Positions 1 to 10,790 of a stretch of 64,000 nt of DNA are shown here, one piece after another (position 1 is the stretch's first letter; each line of letters starts with the position of its first letter). Source of the stretch: Armillaria gallica (lineage: Eukaryota; Basidiomycota; Agaricomycetes; Agaricales; Physalacriaceae); contig JBANDB010000004.1 of assembly GCA_037576215.1 (NCBI GenBank), positions 2,914,001 to 2,978,000 on the forward strand, read 5' to 3'. Under the pieces are notes generated by a model that was not told where the DNA came from, ran no database searches, and was given only the letters and a program-made list of their open reading frames with translations. Made by a program: the position numbers and the translations under genes.

Positions 1-440
1 TGCAGCTTTGTGGGACAACCGCCAGTGACATTTCTATTTTTCGAGGAGGCCCTTCTCGTTTTCCCAGGATGCGTGGACAACGAGTATGAATGATCCCACC
101 ACCCTAGAACTCTAGTCAAGAAGTTGAACGTCGCCTATTGACTCATCAGCCCCCTCTTCGCGACATCGTATTACGCGCCGCTCCTTGCAAATCGATGAAT
201 ACGCATGTATTTTAAGTATGAATCCGTTAGCGTTGCACACAAACCTCCAGGGAGGTAGATAACGGTTTGTTATTGACCCCAAAGCGCGCGCTGGCCCGCC
301 GGGTGGTTTTATTACGTCGATAGTAGATAGTAGATATAAATACTACCGTCGTCGGTCGAGACTCGACTGTAATCGCCGTCAAAAAAATCATACCGGTTAG
401 TACTAACTTAGCAGTCACTACAATTCTTTGAGGGGCAAAA

Positions 441-476
441 GTTCGGGTACGGGGAATCGAACCCCGAGCTGCCGCG
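441..476 (-). tRNA. Orphan 3' half of a tRNA (T arm, 3' acceptor strand, poly-T)
   Basis: On the minus strand a perfect T arm (five-base stem CGGGG/CCCCG around loop TTCGATT, plus-strand 450-466) is followed by a seven-base acceptor strand, a discriminator A and a TTTT run that would stop RNA polymerase III. The bases before the T arm (GCGGCAGCT) match the anticodon 3' stem and variable loop of the tRNA-Glu-like gene at 20803-20884. The upstream sequence cannot be folded into a D arm or an anticodon arm and instead runs into the MAGE/HET patchwork beginning near 497. I read it as a tRNA broken by rearrangement, not a working gene. Confidence 0.55.
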
Positions 477-496
477 CAACTGTCGTAGGGCGCCCG

Positions 497-892
497 GTAT
501 CCATCACAGTCGGCTTCAAAGTTATTTTGTAAGAGTCATACAGACCAAATTGGTTCTCTATATCGTCCTCGTGCTGATTCTGGTGAGTGGCAGGTGGAGG
601 CGTATATGAACAGACAGAACTTCGTGGCGGTTTGAAGAAGGGAAAAGGCAAGCGCGTGCGTGCGGTAGGGCAATCGGAAGGCTGGAGAGAATAGTTTGTG
701 GCGGCGGAGTTCAAGGTGGGAGAACAGATGGCGGGAGGTCGCGAGGGAGGGTCCGTGCACAGAATAAGATGGAAAAGATGACTGCTAGTATCGAACGAGC
801 AGCTGGCGGTAATGTATGGTGCAGTACGTCAGTGTTGATGGGATCCGCCTCTTCAGCGCCCTTGACGTCAAATTCGATGCCTTCCACCGTCA
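497..892 (+). pseudogene. Chimeric relic: HET 3' tip, then MAGE (NSE3) pieces, then a HET N-terminal piece
   Basis: About 20 bases at the left match the 3' coding tip of the HET gene at 33461-35272. Bases from about 517 match the coding strand of the NSE3/MAGE gene (28500-29030) in order but with several internal deletions; the MAGE C-terminal segment encoding EKM-AGIERAAGG is clear at 769-815. The sequence then switches abruptly to the HET gene around 34936-35020. No frame stays open across it. The same HET-to-MAGE junction occurs near 32697, so the chimera was made once and copied. Confidence 0.7.
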
Positions 893-1190
893 CACCACTT
901 CCATTTAGAACATGCTGGCTTGACTCCGTCTTGTTCCCTTTTGTCCATCAGTCTGTGCATCCTCGACTATAATCCCAGCACTTTACTATGTTTTAAGGGT
1001 TACAGTGATGTCTTTATATAAATCCGATAGGGCTTGTCTAGAGGTGTATATACTATAGCGGTATAGATGTTATACTTAGATGATGTAAGCTGAGGATGCA
1101 CGCAAGATTTCCCTATACTATCTACATCACCTATATCCTCTATATGGATGCGAAATTGCTGATGAAGAGGCAGGAATGGTCGTGGGCCAC
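893..1190. other. No supported gene
   Basis: AT-rich spacer between the chimeric relic and the cysteine-rich frame. I see only short unsupported frames. Confidence 0.5.
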
Positions 1191-1703
1191 CTATGGCGAG
1201 AACGGCGACTTGCACCCGTTATCTACCCAACGCGAGACATTCCGCATGGTCGCCTGGTAGCGATCTGGAGAGTAGTCGTATTCCGTCGTTTGAAAGAGTG
1301 TGTGATCTGATTTCGGATATCCTATAAAGCTATTTCCACTCTGGACCCATCCAGCTCCCAAGGTGTTTTGTATCCTAGAGTTGTCGTAACTGTAGCTGCT
1401 ACCAACAGTGGGAACACAGCTCGCGCATGATTGATCATTACAGTGTCTATGTCCCTGGACTGAGCACTTGGTGCATTTGACGGTGGGAGATATTCCTGGA
1501 TATCCATCATTAGTTATACAACTATCAAGAGAGCCGACTACCAACGCACGCTGTCGGCGTTTACCGCCGAATAGATCCACATCCTTTCGCCAAATTAGGC
1601 ATTTCTCATAGACAGAAGGTGTCGCATGCGTGATGACCTTGCAGTCCGGGAGTACCGGCCTGAGAGTTACCTCCTCCCGTCGATATCCTGGGTACCTATG
1701 CAC
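1191..1703 (-). CDS. Unrecognised cysteine-rich protein, possibly a relic
   Basis: An open frame of 170 codons starts at ATG. Its middle part has clustered cysteines (CTKC, then CNDQSCASC within about 20 residues), followed by a Tyr/Ser-rich part. There is no clear signal peptide, membrane segment or known domain. It stands alone in a stretch otherwise full of gene fragments, so it may be an exon of a decayed gene or a chance frame. I do not recognise the family. Confidence 0.25.
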   Translation of the reverse strand: MHRYPGYRREEVTLRPVLPDCKVITHATPSVYEKCLIWRKDVDLFGGKRRQRALVVGSLDSCITNDGYPGISPTVKCTKCSVQGHRHCNDQSCASCVPTVGSSYSYDNSRIQNTLGAGWVQSGNSFIGYPKSDHTLFQTTEYDYSPDRYQATMRNVSRWVDNGCKSPFSP

Positions 1704-3270
1704 AGTACGCTGGACGACGTCATAAAGGGTTAGCAGGGTAGTGATCTGTATTTCAGTCAGATAAACAAGATCAAAACCAATAAGACGACCCTAGCCTGTA
1801 AATATTCTATTGCATCTTGAACTTTCAGTTGAAGATCTTGAAATTGTCCAGCTCGCCGCTTCGCGAAGAAGAAGAGATAAAATATGTTCCTGTTTGTCTC
1901 TTTTTTGATGAAATCTTGTACTTCACGCAGATTCCTGACCCTTCAAGTTAGGCAGCAATAGAATAAGTAGCTTCGCTAAAAGCTCACAGTACAAACCGGT
2001 TGATGCTATTCGATAGCGCCAATGGATTTTCCAACGTGTAGAGGTGTTCAGATATTGTAGCAAGTACCCTTGCACAGCGAGTGGCAATCCTCAGGGCCAG
2101 TTCCGTATTCTTCTGGGCCTGAGATATCTGATTCAAGATATGAGAAATTATGTCGGCAGCTGCACCAAGGACGGGTATTGAAGCCGCAGCGGCGGCTGCA
2201 GCCTAGCAATAGGCATGAGCGAGACTTTTATCATAATGTCATCTACATCTTTACCTTGAGAATGTCGACGGTCATAATAGACAACTCGACGCCATCTTCT
2301 GCAATTCGCCGCTTCACCTGTTTTATCCTTTTCGTATTCACGACTGGCCGGACCATAGATATCGCTGTTTAAGCCTTGAACGTAGAGGAAAGAAGGAGAA
2401 GGGGAGGGGCACGCATGTTGAAATAGGCTGCAGGAAGCCGTTGTATAGCCTCACGAGGCAACGAGTCAGTGGTTAGCGCTGCGCTAATAATTCATTCCCA
2501 CAGCTAAGGTAGGGCTAGGGTAGGAACGGGGTCATCACATGAGACTAGCATTTGAGGGCCATCGCATTCGAGTAGCATGATCCGAGTCCTATGTTCTCTG
2601 TATCTGTCCTGGGTACTGGTGGTTACCGTTTGCAGGAAGGATAATAAGCCATTCCATTCTCTATGTGAAGGTGCTAGGGTTAGGTTGACGGGTCCCCAGG
2701 AGTCCGTGTTCTTCGTTCCAACAATCTGGGTTTCTAGGTTCCGTTCCGCCAGTACAACTGCAGTTCAGCGCCCCCATCACTCGTGCCATAGCCAAAGGCG
2801 CTGGTAGGGACACATCCCGGGGCTTTCTCAAAGTCCAATTTACCTGTAACGTGGTTAAGCAAGCAAACCAAAAGTTATGATGCCAGCCACTGACCTGGTA
2901 ATCATCCACTATTGTCGTTTAAGCAATGCCCTTTGATGGAAAGATTGTCAATCTGATAGTGACACGAAGCCGGGGGCCATTTGATGAGTAGGCCACGGCC
3001 TCAAGACTTGAGCCAATGAGAGCGACTGGAAGGATCGTTCCTTTGAACCAATAGCCGTCGATGCATAATTCCTTGATGGCAGCGGAAGCTAATTCTGATC
3101 TCGGTAGGTTAGATCGCAATGAGTGATGTTCAGCAATGTTCCTTACCGTGGCAGTACACACAAATGTAGACACCTACACGGTCGTCACCATACTGAATAG
3201 CCGTGGTCGATGTATTGGTGGCTGCTCGGATCTTCATGCCTCCCCGCGCGCTGCGGAGCCATCTTCCTTT
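1704..3270. other. No supported gene
   Basis: Short overlapping frames on both strands with no recognisable protein and no consistent splice pattern. The stretch is probably decayed intergenic sequence. Confidence 0.5.
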
Positions 3271-4590
3271 ATCGGCAGAGTAGCAGTATTCCTAAGGACG
3301 TACTGCTTGTCAAGGTAATAGACGCGAACCTACCTATCAGCGGATTTGTGCGCTTTGTGGAGCAGATTTGGTACACTGTCCTCTTTTCTGGCATTGAAGT
3401 TGGCAACAGCCATCGGTGTAACAACACGGCGTTAAAGATGGGATCCTTTCTGGGCTCGCCACCGCACAATCCGTCCAGATGCCCACTCTGAAGTATACCA
3501 CCACCGCATCTGGTAGAAGACGTGTATGTGTTACACCCCCGGGGTAGTGATGGCGACAGCGTTCCAGGGAATGATATTCTGCAAACCATTGATCGTAGTC
3601 GGGTAGCTCCACCAGCCGCTAGTCTTGCATTCAAGCGCAGTGGACCAGAACCATCAGTTGGTCGGTGATGGCGCCTGCTTGGTCGTGTACACTTTATAGA
3701 TCTCGTCTACAGACTTGCACAGAATATACACAGCGTGTCCTGTCGTCCTCATTGACGAAATCGAGGGCACACTTCTTGCCATACAACACCCGTGACTGAC
3801 CTGCTGGATTCTTAGCACCTATCTTAATTGTGTTGTCCCAGTCGTGCTATACTACAGGTAAGCATCAGAGTTGATTTGAGGTTTGCAAAGACGATGAACG
3901 AACCCTAGCACAGGCATCTGCTGTATTAATATCCGTGCTCTTATGGAAGGAGTCGACACGGAGTACAGAGGTGGCCAGCAGAAAATGAATCCTTCAGAAA
4001 ATGATCAGCGAACACGTTCACTGCGTCCGCACCATCCAAATACCCACTGATTGCCTCCTAAATCGGAGTCGCATGTCTAGTGTTGTATGCGGTGCACGCA
4101 TCCGCTCCACAGTAATCTCAATTGATTTGGGCAAGGCCAAGGTACGCGGGTATGCCACTCCAGCCAAAAGTGGTCAGTTCCAACTTTGCGCTCACTTTGG
4201 GAAGCTGAGCGTAGACGACAGATGGGCCTTGATGCATTGATGGTTTGCGAGAGGTGCTGACTGCATCGACTTCCGCCTGCAACACGGCAAGGATGTCCTT
4301 CGCTTCCTTTAGCAGGTGGGAACCGCCATCAGCGAGTGTGTTGTACGCCCGCACAAAACGTGGATCGGTCTTGCTCATCCTCGCCGTTGCTGAAAGGGTC
4401 ATAGGTCCAATAAAAGTCCCCAGCAAGGCCGTTCATCTGGCCGTACGTCAGACCTGAGACTAAGCTGTTCTTTGAGCCGGAACCTGTAATATGAAACGGT
4501 AACCTTCCCGCCATGAGCGCGTCATCTTGTCCAGCCATTTGTGTCGGAAGGACAGTCGATGTTTGGAAGATTCTGAAGAGCATTCGTCAT
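3270..4590 (-). pseudogene. Broken phospholipase C / P1-nuclease-like gene
   Basis: Reading the minus strand from 4583, the N-terminal part reads LTYGQ-NGLAGDFY, then must shift frame near 4350 to continue as RFVRAYNTLADGG and EAKDILAVLQAEVDAV. Near 4118 a conserved tryptophan codon is TGA, yet the homologous reading continues beyond it (GADA-TAYN, then FADHFLKDSFSAGH near 4000). A later part near 3690-3720 reads EIYKVYTTKQAPSP. Motif order and the HxxxDx6H arrangement recall a fungal and bacterial zinc-phospholipase-like family I know only by motif. At least three lesions are visible, so it is a pseudogene. The family name is an inference. Confidence 0.6.
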
Positions 4591-4961
4591 TCAAGTTCAA
4601 ATTGGCTTTACATCTAAGTCAGGTAGACAACAAATCCTGTGATACATTGAGTTCAAATCATGGAGTAAAATCAGTTTACGTACCAGCGTAAAATTTAAAT
4701 CATCCATTGTATATTCCCGAATCCCAAGGGATATTGTTGGGTGTCCTCCAAATACTTCGTTGGCATTGCAGCATACTGTTGGAGGGAATTGTCGTTGTCG
4801 TCGTCGTCAGGTGGAGTTAGGTGGAGGTTCGTCATCAAGAAAAATCGGAAAAAGAAGCCAGTGATAAGAAAGGCAAAAGAGTCCCAGGTAGGTGTTGGAC
4901 GATCAAAAACGAGGTCCCAGGTGGATATAAGGACCGAATGTCCTATATACATAGGACTCGG

Positions 4962-5130
4962 AAACGGCGATTACTTTTGGTGGGTATTAGTGAGTACGAG
5001 TTGAAGAAAGAAAAACCGGGCACAGTGTTAGGAGCGAAGTCGGGATGGATGCGCGTGCTCATGACACGACTTTGTTTCCAAGTACAAGTACTAGTTACGA
5101 CTCGAGCCCTATGTTAATCGTGGGACTGGA
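4962..5130 (+). pseudogene. 3' fragment of a HET gene
   Basis: The stretch matches the 3' ends and downstream flanks of the two tandem HET copies (37800-37970 and 40720-40885), including coding bases for the terminal Glu-Leu-Lys-Lys run and the flank with the repeated AAGTAC motif. It is closest to the second tandem copy (an Arg-to-Trp-type change near the end). No upstream HET sequence accompanies it. Confidence 0.75.
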
Positions 5131-5524
5131 CTCCAACGAACTTTAACGAACCGAGTACCAGAAATACGTTACATCTGTGGCAAGGGCGACATGGGGACTA
5201 CTTAAGTTGAATCAACTAATCAATTGGGTGTTTCTGGTAAGTCCCTCGATCAGTTCGCTCATAGTCAAAATTTCTACGACTTTATACTGACTGTGAATAT
5301 GGCACCGTATATCTGGAGCTGCCCGTCCATGAAGTTCCCCCAAGTGAAGGATCTTTGTCCAAGGTTGATCTTACGCCGCTAGGCCCCGGAAAGCTCCTGC
5401 CAAGGTGTGTTAAGAAATTTGCATGTTTGAGGCCCCAAAAAACCAAATTCTTGTCCGTAGTCGGCATACTTCTTTGAGGGCTAGATGTCCAAAGACTTTG
5501 TCCGAGTTAGCAAACAAGTCTAGC
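5131..5524. other. No supported gene
   Basis: Spacer between the HET and MAGE 3' fragments. Only short frames without recognisable content. Confidence 0.45.
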
Positions 5525-5752
5525 TGGAAAAGATGGCTGCTGGTATCGAAAGAGCAGCTGATGGTAATCTATCTGATCTCAGTTGGTATCCTTGTCATGT
5601 TCTCTACTTTTGTTTTTGTTTCGTTGAGTGTACTGCTCATATGCATGTGCTACTGTACATGGGTTTCATCTTTCTACTGCTTATTATATGATTCCTTCTA
5701 CATGAACTGTACATTTGCTTCATATCCAAGCATAAATCATGCCTAGAAGTAT
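5525..5752 (+). pseudogene. 3' fragment of the MAGE (NSE3) gene with its 3' UTR
   Basis: The fragment matches 28976-29210: the last roughly 20 codons (EKMAAGIERAADG-LSDL) plus the downstream untranslated sequence. Similarity stops near 5752, about 80 bases from the BUD32 stop codon. The copied piece includes UTR, so it came from DNA duplication and not from selection on the protein. Confidence 0.75.
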
Positions 5753-5829
5753 GGTGTATCCGGTTTTCAAGGGTCGCCCTTCGCGGGGCAAAGTCATCTA
5801 GCCATAACGAACAAATGTGGGCGTTTGTG

Positions 5830-6891
5830 TTAGCCCACCATGCTGCGTTTTCTTCCCCTAAGACGGACTGAAATTGTCGTCAGCGATAATCGTGAAACAA
5901 GGGAGAAACCTCTAGTTGAAAGTTGTCCTGTCTCGTCGAAGACATACACTTGAGGCAAGATACGATGTCTGCGCCAAGGATGGCATACTCCAATTTTGAA
6001 TAAAAGGACTGACCGTCATCTAGCCGACGTTTGATAGCCGACCAATCCTTGCCCATTCGAACTTCGTATGCTTGTAACACTGATGCAAACAGAGGTTCAG
6101 ATTCAGGGTGTGTGGAAGAAAAGGCCCGCTCCAGAACGTATAAGTCGACAGCTTTGTCTTCAGTGAGGCTGGAGTGGTACGCGAGGCCAAAGTCCACGAG
6201 AAACTACAAAAGAAATCAGTATCAAGGCCATTTGAGGGGAGATAGGCGCACCATCTGCACAGGTAGCCCTGTACGACGAGGATGCCGGAGCATCATATTC
6301 GATGTCGTAAGGTCGCCATGGATGATATCGGCGAGGTGCATTTTTGCAATCTCGGTGCCGATGAATTGCATTATTTCATCTAAAGAATATCGGTTGAGGC
6401 ACATATAACGATAAATGGAAGGCAACCTCACCAGCAGAAATGCCATATTCTTCCAAAGAGTCTGAACTCGCCGGCCCTTCGTCTTCATCCTCCCCCTCCT
6501 CACCATCTTCCTCTACACCACCAGGAAGAAGCTTCCTAACGCTCTGGCCGTCAATCCACTCAATGCCAAGAACGCCCTCTGCAGCATCCACCATCCGGAT
6601 TCCCGGTACGTTCACTCCGGATCGCAGGCATTTTAGTATTGCGCGCGCTTCCCCTGCTACTCGTGACCGCGTCAAATTCGCGTCCAACGAAGGATGTCTA
6701 TATTGCTTCTTGAACCGGTATTTAAGCAATATTGGAGCCACCGCGTCGGAGCTGAGAGACGCCTTGTATACTTTCTATCGAGCAAAGTCAATCATAGTCC
6801 ATGTATCGAGACCAAAGAGACTTGCAGCCTCTGCACCTTGAGATATGGGCTCCGCCCCACTGATGAGGCTCTGCGATGCAGACAGAGGCAT
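5830..6891 (-). CDS. BUD32: EKC/KEOPS complex kinase Bud32 (PRPK/TP53RK)
   Basis: Spliced as complement(5830..5867, 6014..6203, 6252..6379, 6432..6774, 6826..6891), giving 254 residues, the usual size for Bud32. It is the atypical Ser/Thr kinase/ATPase of the KEOPS complex, which makes the t6A37 modification of ANN-decoding tRNAs. Visible features in order: the N-terminal QGAEAKVYKA nucleotide loop, KYRFKKQYRHP-LD, an acidic insert (a run of about 15 Glu/Asp/Gly near residue 115), the catalytic HGDLTTSNM, the metal-binding VDFGLAYHS, and the C-terminal tail ending RLRGRKRSMVG that is diagnostic of the family. The first intron must begin with GC (GCAAGT) to keep the conserved AEAKVY reading. 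A 266-base gap separates its start from the divergent small gene at 7158. Confidence 0.95.
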
Positions 6892-7157
6892 TCTAGTATC
6901 ACGCAAAGGTACAATTGGCGAGGGAATTCTTGGAAGAATGAACAGATGGTATTTGACGATGACAGTAGAAACCAGGAGGTTGTTTGTCTCTGTTAGAAAG
7001 AAAACCTGACGGCTTCCGGTCACCATCGCTTGCCCCCAACTTGCACCAGTACTAGTTTCCTCAACACGGCAGTGCCTCTCTCATCTGTTTCTCTGCAGTA
7101 GGATGCAAGAACAACGTAAATTATCTACACCGAGTTAGTCTAGGTCTCTGATTGACA
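6892..7157. promoter_or_regulatory. Divergent intergenic region between BUD32 and the coiled-coil gene
   Basis: This 266-base gap lies between two start codons pointing away from each other, so it must hold both promoters unless unseen 5' exons exist. I see no clear TATA box. Confidence 0.4.
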
Positions 7158-7721
7158 ATGATAGCACAATACGCTGCCGCTGCTCATGTTCCTCTGATAA
7201 AGTCTCCAAGTCTTCGAGTCCCTCGACCCGTAAGTGGTCCCCCTCAAGAAAAATGCGCCTATTTGATGAGCATGGATAACAGGTCGAAATACCCCAGGAT
7301 ATACACCCTCTACCTGATTCTGTGACAGCCTATGTGAGTCAGACGCCCCACGGACTGGCAGTAACATGGTTTGACCCAAATTAAGTTTGTATATCCATTC
7401 ACGATCGAACCGCATATTCTTACCGTCGAGTCTTCACGCCGAACAACACTCGCTGCCCATACTGCACGTCGTGAAGCATTTCTCCGGGCGCGGGATGACG
7501 AGAAGGAACGGCGTAAGCGCGAGGCACTGCGGAAGATTGCCCCCGGCTTCGAGCCAGCCGGATCAGTTTTGGTGCCTACGAAAACAAGTAACCCGTCCTC
7601 TCATACTACCCCTGGCCCTGAACCGCCGACTGGTAGTAGTAGTCACCAGCCGTCGAAGTCGGTCATGGAAGATCTAGTAGATCAGCTAGCCGCCCTCGAC
7701 TCCAAAGATGACTCCCAGTAA
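7158..7721 (+). CDS. Small conserved coiled-coil protein of unknown function
   Basis: Spliced as 7158..7229, 7283..7333, 7386..7721, all joins in phase 0, giving 152 residues. The N-terminus is short and basic-hydrophobic. The middle (about residues 50-85) is a strongly charged helix with the heptad-like run ARDDEKERRKREALRKIAPGF, followed by a Ser/Thr/Pro-rich linker and an acidic C-terminal helix around MEDLVDQLAALD. It lacks a membrane segment or signal peptide. The gene is divergent from BUD32 and may share its promoter region. I do not recognise a named family; the clean splicing and protein-like composition argue that it is real. Confidence 0.75.
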
Positions 7722-8160
7722 ACGTAGTGTACGTATGCAGAGAATTTTATTGTAATTGGAGTTGGCGCTAGTTACACGGACTGCGGTGAATATCATTTAC
7801 GACTATTCTACGTCATCCGTAATTTGTACATCTATTGTATAGGCAGTCCTTCTATAAACAACCAGTAAATCATCAAGAAATGAGTTATCACTAAGGGAAG
7901 CGAAAGGAAATTTACACGACATCAGACTTTGTCGTAGGTGTCGGAGTAATCGTCGCTACCGGTTACTCTATTTGTCCTTAAATCAGAGCCATCCTTCATC
8001 CGGTCGCTATCCTCCAGCTGTTCATGCGAATGAGACCTTGGTAGCTACAGAAGGGGCAGGAAGAACTTACATCAATATGCTTGATGGTCTCTTGTACTGT
8101 CCTTACTTGAATCCCGGCTCCGCTGAATCCGCCCAACTCCATGTCAGTCTGTGCACGGTG
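7722..8160. other. Convergent 3' flank, no gene
   Basis: Lies between the 3' ends of the coiled-coil gene and the DUF6534 gene. It probably holds both 3' UTRs; no coding signal seen. Confidence 0.5.
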
Positions 8161-9533
8161 TCAGTATGGATCACTCAGCATCTGGACTTCACAACTTACC
8201 CGACGGGGCGATCGGTTATAAGACGATAGTTCATGGCTGCTCGTCCCTCTACTCGATGCGAGGCGAATATTTCGCCGAGCATTCAATGTCCACATCATGG
8301 AAATCGCATACAATTTAGGAAGGATCTGATTGAAGGCCGTCGATACGAGCTTGTCCTGACCCGAGTATATTTGGGAAAAAATGAGGTTGAGCATAGCGCT
8401 GGGTTACGAAATGTGAGTTACAAACGAAACGGGCCAGTGGGATAACGCTGCCTTACCAAATTGACGCCGGGGCCGCGGTCTGAAATGTCAAGCGCACGAG
8501 GGCGGTAATCAAACCAACAGTTCTACAAATTATTTGAGCCGGACAGGCGGAAAAAGAGTAGAAGCGTGACGAACTGAGGAAGAACATTTTTCTTGGAGCG
8601 GATCAGGAAGTACGCCGTGGCAAATGTCATTGTAAAATCTGCGGCTATGGAGGAGATAAGTCAGCGATGGAATGCACAGATACAGAGTCGAGAGCCATAC
8701 CAAAGACAGAGCCAAGATGGGATGCAACTGTAGTCGATTCGTCAACACATCAATATTTGCAAATATGACGCCTTTACTTACACCACTTTCCGATTGCTGC
8801 CTCGTCGATCTTGGTAATGTAGTAGCACTAAAAGGCATCCTCAGAAACTGAATTGAAATGTAGGGAAGTATGCACTTACTGCCACGATCATGGAGATATA
8901 AGCATACACGCACAGGATTGCGATTGGTGTAACAACCCATGGTCCTTTGGATATAACATAGAGTCGATAGCAGAAGTATGCTTGCACATATATGCCGATA
9001 GTCGCGACCTTTCAGAGTCTTAAGGCGAGGAGAGAGGTCGAGCATGTCCGATACGCACGAAGAGGGAGTTATACGATTGCCACCATGCGGTATAATTTAA
9101 ATTGATGGCGTCGGCAAGATCGTTAACGTACAAAATGCTTTGGATCCATATGAGAGCGCTGGAGCACTCTAGAGTCAAGAAAAACGTAACAGCACAGGTT
9201 CGTATGCACGCACAAGGACTGTATAGATTTGAGCGTCGTCAAAAGCATCAGGCCACCGACGGCCCACTTCAAGGCCCGCTTGTCATCGTGATACCAGCTC
9301 CAGTAATGAGAAAACTAGATGCATAGCGCAGAGGGTTAACGATCGGAGGTAAACATGGTGAACGAACGGCGGACCTGGCAACACAAAATCCCTTGCAGGA
9401 AGATCTCCAGGTAGCAGCCAATGAGCTGTATAAATCCATGAGTTCTTGGACAACGTGTAGAACATCGGATAGCACGTACCCAGGGACCTAATAGAAAAAC
9501 TGCTTCGCTGTGCTCCTCGGCAGTCAAGGCCAT
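8161..9533 (-). CDS. Seven-helix membrane protein, DUF6534 type
   Basis: Multi-exon gene read from ATG at 9533. Exon 1 ends LLGPW, followed after an intron by LIGCYLEIFLQGILCCQ and then FSHYWSWYHDDKRALKWAVGG-MLLTTLKS. That is the usual order of the first two helices in this basidiomycete family (helix 1 ending in a Q, a charged loop with YxxYxxDxR, helix 2). The last exon carries the hallmark end of the domain, LPKLYAISMMWTLNARRNIR, before a Ser-rich cytoplasmic tail that stops at 8161. The middle exons (about 8440-9200) are hydrophobic but I did not fix every splice site. The function is unknown; the family is abundant in Agaricomycetes and is presumed to lie in a membrane. Confidence 0.75.
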
Positions 9534-10790
9534 CGGGGAGGGGAGTTATTTCACTACACTGGCAGGTTGGTATACCAGATTTATATAACCGCTACCGGTA
9601 ACAGTTGACCCCCTATCTCCATCGGAGCAAGGCCCGGTACGATTGATCGCATAGATTTGCGGACAAACACTTGTTTACGTGCCTCTACCGTTGTCAGGCT
9701 ACTGTGTTGCCGGAGAGAGATAGAATGCAGCAGAAAAGTACTATGACCTAACTTGGTGTCTCCAACTTCTGGCAAGAATCCAACCTTTGAGCTCAGAAGT
9801 GAACTGTAGCAACCGCGACCACATGAAATAAGGATTTCAACCTGTCATCTATGCGAAGGCACCAGGGCAGCCAGATAAGTGCGCAAAATGAAATCGCCGA
9901 AACCGCTTTGAGGTAACCAAGTGAGGAAACATGACGACGCCGACTCGTATTGGGATGTCGACAAGAGAGGAGTCGCGCCTAGAACGCCAGCGACGGAACT
10001 AGGACATGTGAGGAGAACGTTTAGCGCAGTCTGAGGATTGTGGCGTTGCAGGGATGGAGCAGCCCTTGCCGCGGAGGCATGTGATCGTAGCCGCTTCGTT
10101 GTAGGCCTGGCTCAAGGCGACGCTTTCCTGCTGTCTTCGCGGACGTGCTTTTCCGACGGCCAACGAACGACGTTGCGAAGGTTCAAGTAGGCTCGGGGGA
10201 CGGATGAAGGAAATTCATTGCAAGCCGAGTCGCTGCCCCAAACAATTTGAAGGACGAACGAATTTCATCTTTACATTAGCAAATTCTCAATTATACTCAC
10301 ATCCGCTGACTGGTGGATCGTCCTTGATTTGGGTAGAGATTTTCAATGAAACCCAACGCGTGCTCAATCATCGGGCAGAGCGATAAAAGATTAGTCAAGA
10401 TGTACAGAGGGAGGGGGGCGGAATTCAGGCAGGGTCAACTAGAACTCTAGAACACCATATTTTCGAATTGATGCTTCTGATGTAGAAGAGTGGAATCGAT
10501 GCAGCTGGCTGGTTTCTGGCTATTCGGGGAAACAGAGTGACAAGCACGCAGAGGGTCGAAATTTTCCAAAATTTCAACTAGAATATGTCGTGGAAAGAGA
10601 AAATAGGCCTTTCCAGCTACTCTAACTCTCTAACGGCTCCGAAGGCGAGTGCCCGTTCGCGCCAGGAATGACGGGAGGTTTGGCGGAGCCCGAAGCGGAA
10701 GTTAAATTTGGCGTGAGAAATCATTGCCATTGCTGACCGTGACGCGTCGCCTGCCGCAGCGTTCACTCATCACCGCCATTTTGACCAGCC
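9534..10790. other. No supported gene
   Basis: About 1.25 kb with only short frames. The last few hundred bases are presumably the SHP1 promoter and 5' UTR. No TATA box or RNA gene recognised. Confidence 0.45.
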
